A DNA stretch of 64,000 nucleotides from Thamnaconus septentrionalis. Taxonomy: Eukaryota > Chordata > Actinopteri > Tetraodontiformes > Monacanthidae. A model generated the notes under the pieces. That model did no database searches and had not been told where the DNA came from. It saw only the letters and a program-made list of their open reading frames with translations. The stretch spans positions 8,920,001-8,984,000 of the forward strand of contig CM020507.1 of the NCBI GenBank assembly GCA_009823395.1, read 5' to 3'. The position numbers and the translations under genes were made by a program. Positions 1-36,700 of this stretch are shown piece by piece; position 1 is the first letter of the stretch, and each line of letters starts with the position of its first letter.

Positions 1-468
1 AGATAAAGTGACTGAGGTAATTGCTGTTTTTATTACATAATAACAAGCTTTTATTATTCACCAATTGTAGGGAAGTAGCTATAGCGTTCCACCAGCTAAC
101 TACCGCTGTGATGTCAGGTTATGATCACAAACACTGACACATCTGGTATAGGAAAGGTACATACACAACTTTTAATATTTGTGATATACTTGTGCAAGCA
201 GTAAATGTTAATGATGCTCTATTTAATGACGCTATTATTTGCTTTCCAGTGTTCATTGTTTTCCTGTGTGCAAAAAAAATAATAGTCCAACGTTGTACTG
301 TTGGTATAACACGCATGTAATAAAGGCAGAGAATGTTGAAATTGGCCAATGCATTTCACAAAGGCACCTTTTGATTGTAGAACTTCCTTCCTCTAGTTTG
401 TTGGCACATTGTGCTTGTATACTGGCTAAATGATGCACACGGTGCTGATTGTAAGGCCAGTATGAAAT

Positions 469-471
469 GTG

Positions 472-505
<34 letters not shown>
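469..505. repeat. (GT)n microsatellite
   Basis: Nearly pure GT dinucleotide run of about 37 bases with a single C interruption near its left end. It lies about 550 bases upstream of the clathrin start codon. Confidence 0.95.
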
Positions 506-570
506 CTAGAGATCCTGCGAGGAACATGCAAAGGTGGGGCGGCTGTCACGAGCCCAGATTTCTAAGTTGC

Positions 571-604
571 TGGGGGAGGGGGGAAGGGGCTGCGGCGGAG
601 GGGT
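571..604 (+). other. G-rich tract with quadruplex potential
   Basis: Four or more runs of G (572-576, 578-583, 586-589, 600-603) occur within about 32 bases, the last loop being ten bases. The tract sits about 460 bases upstream of the clathrin start codon, in the presumed promoter. Confidence 0.5.
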
Positions 605-1060
605 ACACTGACGCTTGCACTGACAGCTACGGGAAGGAAAGACAAGGGGGGAAAAAACTAAAAAGCCGCCGGCTCGTTCCCTGCAATCAACTCCTCAAAT
701 ACACAATTTTCGGGAAAGCCCAAGAGGCCCTGGGCGACCGGGAGAGGAAACGGTTCACACAGAGGGCTGCGTAGTAATTCTGGTGGACTACTTTTCTTAG
801 CGGAGGTGCGGATTTTTTCCTCTTTAATTCAGGATTGGCGTAAAGAGGTGGGGGAGGCACTGAATGAGAGCCACTCACTGGATTCGTGCGATATCAACAC
901 CAGCCGGCCAGACTAACCAGTCCTGCCCATCCTATTCGACTTTTTTGGGGGGACAATTTAAGGCGCAAACACAACTAGCCCACCTCTATTACTGCTGCAG
1001 TCCCCCTTTCCCCCTTTTCTCCCACCTCACGGCTCCTCAACAGACTGAAGACCTCCCGAA

Positions 1061-27050
<25,990 letters not shown>

Positions 27051-28470
27051 ACGGGTCTCCTCCGCTTCCTCTGTGGAGACGGCTGAAACAATCCTGGGCC
27101 TGCATTCCCAACTAAATATCACCCAAGCCTCTCACTCCCCCCTCCAAAAAAAAAAAAAAAAAAAACAAAACAGTTTATCAGACGGCGTCAAGGCTGCTGG
27201 AGCCTCCCTTCTTTTCCACTCGGACACTGTCGACCCACTCAGCATGAATTCACCTCTCAGCCCTTAGAGAATAGCATTAGTGGCCCCAAACCACCGTCTC
27301 CAGTTGCTGTTCAGTGTAGAGATTATTCAACGTGAGAGCAGCTTTTCCCCCTGTTCCTTCCTCAAGATTCAGCACTAATGAAGAAGAAACTTTGTTCCGG
27401 AGGAGGAAGCGGTGGCACGTGTGTGTGTGTGTGTGTGTGCGCGCGTGCGAACCACCTCTACTCAAAGTTGAGTCAAAGAAAAATTGGGCTCCTGTGGTCA
27501 ACGTTTCATTTCACAAGTGTCTCATGCTCTCATTTGAATGACTGTTCAATAGTCTTGTTCGTGCCCCTCGCCACAGGTACAAAGTGTTACGGGCCGAAAG
27601 AACAAAACGAAACAAACACTTGTTTCTGAGCTCACAATACTGTCTGTGTACGTGTGTGTGTGTGTGAGTGTGTGTGTGCGCATGTGTAGCCTTATAAAGC
27701 CTTGGAGAGAGCCGTCGTCAAATGCAAGAAACTCTTAATGAAATTCCCACTCCCTGGCCGCGTCCCGCCTCCGGGTCGGAGCGGGGCGACTCGACTCTTC
27801 GGGCCGACGCCAAGGAGTTTCAGGATGACTCTCGTTCATGAGACAAAAAAGAAAAGGGAGGAGAAGGAGCTAAAGAAGAATAAAAAAAAAATGCTATATG
27901 CTGTCTGTGCATGTGCTGCCGAACTATAAAAGCTGCAAACAGGAGCACAATTTCCATGTTACACTCAAGTATATCATGTATTACTAATGTGCTATAAACA
28001 AAAGAGGTGTTCAGTGAAATGTTCTCACCGGAACTAACAACAAAGCCGTGATGATACTCGTGTAGATCACTGTGGAGAAGCGCAGGGGGAGGGACATGAG
28101 AAGAAGCCCTGGTGCCCGCAGGTCAAAGCAAACCCTCACTCTACTGAAAAGTGTGTAATTTAAGACATGATGAATTACCTTACTAATCCAATAAGGCAGA
28201 TATTATGGATTAACATATGTATTGTCTATAGTGTGTCGTAGTCTTAAAAAAATGATTTTGTATTAAAAAAGAAAAGTGGACAAAATGTAAAAATGCAGGT
28301 GAATAAATTATAAAGGCTGGACTGGTGACGGCACAGTTGAAAACCTGTGTGATCCCGCTGGGTCCCTGTTGCAACAAACTCAGCTGTATCACCAGTAACT
28401 CCACGGGTCTGCACAGGTCATGCAAACGGAAAGAGGAATAAAGTTTACACACATTGTTGTCTGGAAACAC
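27051..28470 (+). other. Presumed 3' UTR of the clathrin heavy chain gene
   Basis: The region follows the TAG at 27048. It contains a poly-A run near 27146-27165 and GT runs at about 27417-27440 and 27650-27680. Possible AATAAA signals are at 28302-28307 and 28437-28442, with a later one at 29067-29072. Which is used cannot be told from sequence. No open frame resembles a protein. Confidence 0.5.
28437..28442 (+). promoter_or_regulatory. Candidate polyadenylation signal AATAAA for clathrin heavy chain
   Basis: Canonical AATAAA followed within about 20 bases by attgttgtctgg, a GU-rich stretch. AATAAA copies at 28302 and 29067 are alternatives. Confidence 0.4.
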
Positions 28471-29300
28471 AATTTTTTTTCCCAAGTCCCATATTGTGTG
28501 AATTTTTAAATCTTCAGGTTAGAAGCCTCATTTGTTAAAATGTCCCCCAGAACTATAATGACGTATGGAATACAGCATATCTCTGTTTGTAGCCTCCTGC
28601 AAAAAGATAATCTATATGTTCTCTCTGCTGCTTTATTGGAAGCATTGCGTGTTTGGAAGGGTACAAAACAGGGGGGTTCATCCGACCTGGATGAAGTTGT
28701 GACCTTTTGTATATATTTATTTATGTATTTAATTTATTTGTTTAAAAGGGGCAGTGTATATTAATGAACGTGTAAATGTAAATATGCCATAATTAGCCAA
28801 AGGCTACTTTCCATCTGCAATTCCTAGCAGGTCAGAAGAAATAACACAATGACAAATACTAATGAAAAATACATAAAGAATAATTGGACAACTGACACTA
28901 ACAAAGTAACAAAGAACACTGATAGGATACATAAAAACTTAAATTTGAAATTAGAGTGACAGATCTGTTTTTTTTCCAGCCTTTTTTCATAAACAGGTAC
29001 CCTTTGTGACATCACAAAGAGTTAACGTCTTGAGTTGTGTGTTTTAGCACAAAGGCCGAGCAAGCAAATAAAATGAAGTTTACTGACAGGCCACGAACTA
29101 TCAGGCGGGGAAAGTGAAAAACCAACGTTCTATCTCGGGGTTGCCAGACTCAGCCCTTTCATCTCCCTCTGACTCTGGCAACCGAGCTGGCCACACCTGA
29201 CGGACGGTTTCTGCTCTTACAAACCTTCTGCCCTTTGCTGGGCAGATTTTATTCGTACGGTGATTATTGGCAGCGGCCGCGCGCACACACACGCCCTTCG
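28471..29300 (+). other. Intergenic stretch between clathrin and slc25a1
   Basis: AT-rich. The part at about 28700-28960 (ttatttgtttaaaaggggcagtgtatattaatgaac, then ttagccaaaggcta) resembles a common fish dispersed repeat, although its family is uncertain. Nothing coding is seen on either strand. Confidence 0.5.
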
Positions 29301-29722
29301 TTCTCCTCACTTCCGGGTTCCACGTAAAACAAGCCCGTAGTTTCGCCCGCTGCTGGCGGCTCCGGGGCTGAAACCGACAAACTGCACCAGCCGCGTCCGT
29401 GTTAACCCCACCCCTTTATTTTGTACTCTCTCTTACGATAGTGTCGCGACATGGCGTCGCTATGGTAACAATGGCAATATATTCCACACGGAGCAGCAGC
29501 AGCAGCAGCCGAACTTGGTTAGTGTGACCGCCCACTGTCAACAGATTGACCCGCCGGAGTCTCGCAGCTCTGACATCAGCCGCGTCCACGGAAGCGCACC
29601 GGCTTGGCTGCGAGTGCGAGTGCGAGTGCGTGTGCGTGTGCGAGTACGCGCCAAAGCGTGTTCCCGAGGACGGAACATTTGGTTAACTGGAAGAAGAGAA
29701 ACAGTACAAGAAGGGAGCAAAC
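29301..29722 (+). promoter_or_regulatory. Promoter and 5' UTR region of slc25a1
   Basis: This is the GC-richest stretch of the intergenic gap. It contains an ETS-type site ACTTCCGGG at 29309-29317, typical of TATA-less promoters of mitochondrial genes, a CCCCACCCC box near 29405, an X-box at 29456-29469 and a (CAG)n run near 29491-29508. Two short upstream open frames begin at ATG 29451 (M-A-S-L-W-stop) and at ATG 29472; they matter only if transcription starts upstream of them. Confidence 0.55.
29456..29469. promoter_or_regulatory. RFX-type X-box motif upstream of slc25a1
   Basis: The 14-mer GTCGCTATGGTAAC matches RYYNYYATRRNRAC at every defined position and is near-palindromic. It lies 254 bases upstream of the slc25a1 start codon and about 140 bases after the ETS site. 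Confidence 0.45.
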
Positions 29723-30462
29723 ATGCAGGACAGAGGAACATTTGCCAGCTTTCCTTTCCTCAGACCTCGGTGTCTGGCAGCGGCGTCGCCGGCGGGGAAA
29801 ACCAAGTTGACCCACCCGGGGAAGGCGATCCTGGCCGGTGAGTTCCTTTGATTCGGCTGGGGGGAGAAATTTGAGAAAATGTTGCCTTTGATGGATTTGT
29901 TAAAAGTGGCCAGTGTTGCCGAATGCTCCTTAAGTTGACTTCAGGGAACCTTTAAAAGTGCTTCTTACAGTTGAGTGACGTGGTTAGAGGAGAGAGTTGT
30001 TAGAGATCCGGCAGTGGACCAGTGTGGACGGAACCGTCTGTCTCGATTCTGGCTCAGCTCTGAAAATGAAAAGCGTTGCAACCAGGTAGACGGCGGCCAC
30101 ACCTGTCTCAGCCCTGTGTTTACACTGGAGAACTGGAAAAAGTGTTTGGAAGGCAGTGTCACTGTAAAATAAGTATGAAACGAGGTATTTGAAGAGATTT
30201 CACTTCAAATACCTCGAGGAAGGTACCTTGAGGAAGATGTAAATATTTATCTTTTATTCCTGTTTTCTGTCAAGATCACATCCTTGATGTGTGATCTGAT
30301 TGTCGTGGTATAAATATTACATCGACTGCACTTCCAACGATGTCATTAGCTGATTGCATGTGTTCATGAATTGCACCCTGGAATCTTCCACTGCAGCTCT
30401 CAGAGATGACCGGAATGACCCCACATTTTCATTTCTGTGGTCATGTACTATATGTCCCATAT

Positions 30463-30530
<68 letters not shown>

Positions 30531-30655
30531 TTCATATTAAAGATAAAAGATTTCACCTCAAAGCATTTTTAATGTGAATGATTGACAGATAAATAAAAGT
30601 GATAGAAATTAATAATTAGACTTTGTCATCATTTCAAAAGCTACTACTACTACTA

Positions 30656-30713
<58 letters not shown>

Positions 30714-33700
30714 TAAGAAAGGCCTTCATATGGAGGTTCAGTGCCTAAGAAAATCAGCCTCCCGAAAAAGAAAAAAACCCCTCCATGCCTCTTGTGTGTG
30801 TTGATGATGATGAGGCTGCTGCAGCTCCAGCGGTGATGAAGAGCCTCTCGGTGAGGCGCCGCTATTAAGGCGACACGCTGCGATTTGTTTGGCAGCCTTC
30901 TGTTGATTTCAGCTTGGTCTGCTGGCGGAAACAAGCTCAAATTCCTTTTGATCAAAAGGACTCGATGCAAGTGAATTTTATTTTTTTTGATTGTCTTGCT
31001 GATTTTGCAGATGATTTGCTGTTTACTTTAAGCCTTGGGTTGCATTTTCAAATATTTGTACAGTTATTGCAATGTTATTACGTTGCCTGACCAGCAAGGT
31101 ATTACAGCAAAAAAAAAAAAAAAAAAAAAAATTACCAGAAAGAAAAACATAACACTCAGCCAGCTTTTTAAAGAAAATTATAACTAAATCCTTCAAAATC
31201 TACATTGAAATCACGTTGTGTGTTTACATCTGTCGAAACATTTCAATTAGACGGCTGTTTAATGAACATTTTCCTTTGTTTCCAACAAAACCAGACACTC
31301 GGCTCTGAACAGAGATCACACCGTGTCGTTGAAGCGCCCCCCTAGCTGGTCGTTGAGCCTGTGACAAAGCTGAGATATAGACGCTCTGTGTCTCGTCGGT
31401 TGACTTAAGGGCGGTAAGGTGAGCGAGAAACACTTGCATCTCCTGACTCGTGTCGCCCTGTCAGCTGCGGAGAAACGATTGCGTGTCCCGTGGTGAGACG
31501 CCTCCTCCTCGCCTCCCCTCCCCCGTCGGTCCCGTGCAGCCTGATTGACTGGATGTGGCCTGGTGTTGCTCCCTTTTTTCCGCTCCCTGTGCCGCTTAAC
31601 TCGCCCCAACCCTGTCTGTCCAGTTTTTTCCAACAGCAGCGCGACTTCGCTCTCTCCTCCAGGGTCTCCCGTCCCACTGCCACATTAACGTCAATGTATC
31701 GCCATTTCGTTCGAGGGAGCCTGGAAATTAAACTCCGAGCGTCTTGATGACGAGGGGGAACGCCGGATGACTGCCGAGATTAAAATGGCACGGTCGATAG
31801 TTCCTGTCACTGGGGTCTCTGCTCCTTGGGTGCATTGAAACACACTCGTTCTCCAGTGTGAAATGCCAACACACAAGCTATTTGTCTGTCCTGGTTTGGC
31901 AAGAGTGAGCCACGCGTCCATGCCCTGAAGCCTTTGAGCAGACAAAGCGAGAAGTACGTAAGGTCAAAGCTTAATGGGTCGGAGCGCTGTGCTAGATGTG
32001 TGTTTGGAAGGAGGTCCAAAGCTTTTCAAGAGGGAAGTGGGAAGCGCTTGCTTGGTTGCTGGTTCAGACACAAGTGGGATTTATATCACGTGAGGCCTCA
32101 GCCAGGGTTTGAGCGTGGTCTAAACGTCGCACTGGTCGGATTTACTGCTTTTTGTGCACAAATAGTTCATTCAGGACCTTTTCTGAGGCTGAATTTAAAG
32201 GAAAAACAAATTCTCTTTTATTTCTTGACAGTTTGGCTCGCTCTCAAGCCCTCCCCTTCGCTCCCCCTACCCTTCCCCTTCTCCTCTGTCCCGCTCCCTC
32301 CAGCCTCAGGGCGGCCAGTTCGCTTCCCCGAGTGGCTGTCTCCTCCCAGTCGCGGAGGGGCTTGTCAAAGTGTGAGCTCGCTGGCCGTCTCCCCCCGCGT
32401 CACAGGTGACGCACGCAGTCGCCCTCCTCCTCCTCGTCTTCCTCCTCCTCCGCCGCCTCTGCTGCTCTCAGGGCCCCAAGTAGCAGGAGGCCAGATAATA
32501 AATCTCAGCGCTCTCCGATACGCTCGCCGCCTCCCAGCCAGCCTCCCAGTGGCGGTCTGTCAGTCGTGTGTTGGTACAGTGCGACGCAGACAGAAGCGTG
32601 AAAAGAAACAATTGCCGACGTTTAACCCACAGTGGACTCGCATGGATTGTTCCATTGGGTAAAATCACATTTGTCATCACGTCACATATCCGACAGACTG
32701 AACATTTTGACGACTATTTCAGAAACCTGCTTGTCGCTGTTACATTTAAACTCCTACTCCTGAGAAGGAGTAGGAGGAAATCAGTCAAAGTGAGCCTCTG
32801 GTTGTCTTCATTATTCATCAGTTGTGTAAGCAAAGCGCTGTAATTAATTCTGAAGCCATTAGCTTGGCTAATTGGCTGTCAAAAGCTCTCTTGTCTCACA
32901 CTTAGGGCGTAACAAATGGCTGTGAAACGGTCATTGAAGTTGTCTGCTACTTTTGCCGTATCGTGCCTCTAAACCAGGCATGGGCAAACTACGGCCCGGG
33001 GGCCATATGCGGCCCGTTAAGCTTTTTTATCCAGCCCACCAAACTTGGAATAAATTATATTAACAGTAAGTAAGTCATAAAATAGCTGTATTCCATCCAT
33101 TTTTTCAGTGTTTTAAGAGTCATTTCAATAAAGAACAACCGGACCTTTCTGCTGTGATCAGCTACAGTATTGTGCATGTATTTTACATGTATAGACTCTG
33201 TAATGCTGTCCTCTGAAGAGCTCCTGGCTGTCAAAGCATCCTGAACTCAGTCCCGCTCATGTATATCAGTGTAAAATTTGCATGTCGTGGGCTTCCAGCT
33301 AGTGCTAACAGTTCACATGTAAGATTAATAAACATCCGTCTTGTAATTAAGCGTCAGCGTGGCATAGGAGGGAGTGTTGCCCAGGACAGAGGAAGCCTTG
33401 AAGGCCAGACCTCAGATGAAAAATTCTTTTCATGTTTTGCCTGAGTCAAAAAGAATTATTACTGATCTATTAATGGGACACCTCATGTTTGAAGTACACG
33501 GGCCCCTCTGGCTACGTTCTCTGTTTGGTGTGAAGATATTGACATAACAACATCCCCACTTTTCACTCCAGAGAATTGAAATTGGGAGATAACAATCTAA
33601 ACACGGATCATCTGGATGAATAATAAATAGGTTGTGTGGTGACAAAAAAATGCTTATTCATTTCCTTACAAACACACACACACACACACACACGCACACA

Positions 33701-36700
33701 CAGACACACCACGATGCTGTGTATTGAAAGCGAATCACCCAGTAAGAGGATTGAACGGTGACTGAATAATACAGTAATATAAAACTAACGAGAGCAATCT
33801 TTGAAAGTTAGCGATGGAGAGAGAAGAGTTGGTTTGCGGGAGAGTGACATTAAAAACGGCGGCAGACATTAGATTTTTCAGTTCCTCCTCCATCCTAGTG
33901 GACCAGATGTTCCAGCTGCTCATTAGAGTCACTGAAGCGATCAGTGTGTGTCTCTGCCGGCTGCTTAGGTGCCTGCTCACCTGTCTCCCTCTGTTCCCCC
34001 GAGCCAATTATATCGCAAATAATTGCAACGGCAAAAATAATTGGCTTTATATATCAGTTCTACAAAAACAAAACTCTGAGTGATATCTATCGGTACGTTC
34101 ATTTAGTAAAAGCACATGCCAATTGCCAATTGCAGGTTGTCGCCGGTTTAAATTTCTTTGCTAAATGTCAATGGCATCAGTTTTAGCTTCAAGGTAAAAC
34201 TGAAGCTATTTGTTGTTGTAAGGTCACTGTACAGTCATTTCCTCTGGACTTCTTAAATTGAAATTGGATTTATTAGTCAAGACGATGTCAAAAAAAAAAG
34301 GAAAATCTTAAAATCAATTTTCCTCTCACATGCTTCCGGGCTGTGCGCCTTATTTATTTTACAAAATGTGAAAGTTTTGCACTTCATTCATTCATCGTTG
34401 GTCAAGATGACAGAAAAACCTTTTCATTTTGAAAGTGATGTTTGGTGAAAGACAGTTGAGGTTGTCACTTTATCCACAGGGGGATTAATTTGTGTTTGGT
34501 TCTTATGTTTTCACTTTATTCCTAAATAAGGGAACTTCATCTTTGTTTATGAAGAACCTGTTATTTTCAAGTGAAGTTTGGTGAAAGTGAGATTCTCACT
34601 TCATTAATCCCAAGGGATTCGTCTTTGTTTGGTCAAGAAGACTGTGAATGTTTTCACTTTACTAAACCCAAGGAGGATTTACAGTATCTTTCAGTTGCAC
34701 TTCATTCCAATAAGGACACTTGTTTGCTATTTTTCTTTAAAAATAAAGATAAAATATCTGTAATCATTTATTCCATTGTCTTTTGTAGTTTTACCAAAAA
34801 ATTGAAATCAAAATCGAAAATCAAGTTTTCAGAGAAAGAAAATGACAGGGCTGTTTTTTTTTCACTAAGCCTATAAGAGAGTGACATCACAAAGGGTTGG
34901 TTTCTAGAACAGAGCGCCTCTGGTTCACTCTGTGAAAAGCGTCCCAGGCGAAAAACGCTGAAGGGATGGACGTTGCCAGATATCCACCTGCTCCTGCACT
35001 TTAATCCACCCAAACATCACTCCTGCGCCATTTCCATTCTCCCCCTGTAATGGTGGATCTCAAAAAATGGATGTGGTTGCATCGATTCGATGTCACTTGC
35101 GAGGAGAAGCGGTACCAGGACGGTGGAAGGAATATAGCGCCCGGAGAAAAATGATCAACAGGAGAGCCGAGCGAGGCTGGCTCCATCAAGATTAATGGCC
35201 GTTGTGCTCCAGGAAGCCACGTTTGACAGCTACACCAGAGTCACTTAGGGTGTCTAGTGTGTGTGAGTGCGCCAATAAAGTGTGCGTCCATGTGTGTGTG
35301 TGTGTGTGTTTTGTAGGTGGGCAGTAAAATGGAGGAGAAGATGAAGCGCCAGCAGGAGCTGCTGTGTGTCTGATGAGGATTGAGGATATTTGTTTTTGGC
35401 GTGTGTGTGTGTGTGTGTGTGTGCGTTAATGCTGAGTAGCTGCTGGCTTGTTTGCTCACGCCAGACCGTCGAGGCTGAAAAACAGATGAATGGGTTTCAT
35501 TGTTTCTCCTCCTCCACAAGGCACACTGACCCACTGATCCCGGATCAGGGCCAATGGAATGCAGAGACTTAAAGCTCAGTGGGACTTTAATACGTCTCAG
35601 GAACGTTAGAGGAGCTTCGGTCCCAACGGCTCACATTGTGTGTGGAATCACATGAGAAGTCATGACTCAGCCGTCCACTGGCGATCACAGCTCTTAGTAA
35701 CGGTGCCGATCTAAGATTGAATCAATACATCATTTTCTTGTCACTGTAGCATCTGCAATTTGTTCTTCATGCAATATGCGCTATCGCAATAAGGAATCAC
35801 AAGGTTACATTGTATATTAATTACATTCCTGAATGAGCTGTAGTGATTGGCCAGATAAAATAAACTTTTGAAATTATGTTTTAACTTTTTTTTTGACATT
35901 AGTTTATGTGAATCTGCTATTTCTACCAGCTTTTGCTAATCATCAATAATATGCTCAATTGAAGTTCCCTGTACTGCCCCAAATGTTGCTTGAGGACTTG
36001 CAGGACGCCGGTTTGTTTTGGTGAACTTGCAGTGCAAAACTACCACATCTGGTGGTAAAAAGACGTTGTATTAAAGCCTTGTTAAGTTGTCCTTCGCTCA
36101 CATGTAATAGATGTAAATCACAGTTTAGTCATTTTTAAGGCTGCATTTACAGTCTCATGAGTAGTTTTTCCCCTTTGTGATTCTGCGTATCGGAAGAGGA
36201 ATTCCAGGCATTGACGCTGAGTCTCAACCATCCTTGACTTATCGTAGCAGTGTGGATGCACTGGGCTATATATATGTGTCTTTATCTGATACTGTGGCCC
36301 ACAGTGGTAACGGTTGTGTTCGGTCTCGGTGTAAAATAAAAGGCAAATACAAAAAAAGCCTTTAAAATTCAGCTTGAAACCAATAAAAACTTTTATTGGG
36401 TTCAAGCAGTTCTTAACATGTAAGAGTCTTCAATCATTCATTCATTCATCTTCTATACCCGCTTATTCCAATTCAGGGTCACGGGGGTCTGCTGGAGCCT
36501 ATCCCAGCTGTCTTAGGGCGAAGGCACGGTGACACCCTGGACAAGTCGCCAGTTCATCGCAGGGCCACATAGAACAAACAACCATTCACACTCACATGCA
36601 CACCTACGGACAATTTAGAATGTTCAATTGACCTCATATGCATGTTTTTGGAGTGTGGGAGGAAGCCGGAGAACCCGGAGAGAACCCACGCAGACACAGG

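Larger units (their letters stand above)
1..1060 (+). promoter_or_regulatory. Upstream region and presumed 5' UTR/promoter of the clathrin heavy chain gene
   Basis: No convincing coding exon is visible on either strand before the clathrin start codon at 1061. The first 420 bases are AT-rich and unremarkable. A (GT)n run lies at 469-505. A very G-rich stretch follows at about 571-604. The next 450 bases are moderately GC-rich and contain a pyrimidine-rich tract just before the start codon (about 1000-1045), as expected for a housekeeping 5' UTR. I see no convincing TATA box. Transcription start is inferred to lie in the last few hundred bases but cannot be placed from sequence alone. Confidence 0.5.

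Noticed and set aside
31934..32662. A 242-codon open frame in slc25a1 intron 1
   Set aside because: Composition is Pro/Ser/Leu-rich from pyrimidine-rich DNA, with no recognisable domain and no flanking exons.
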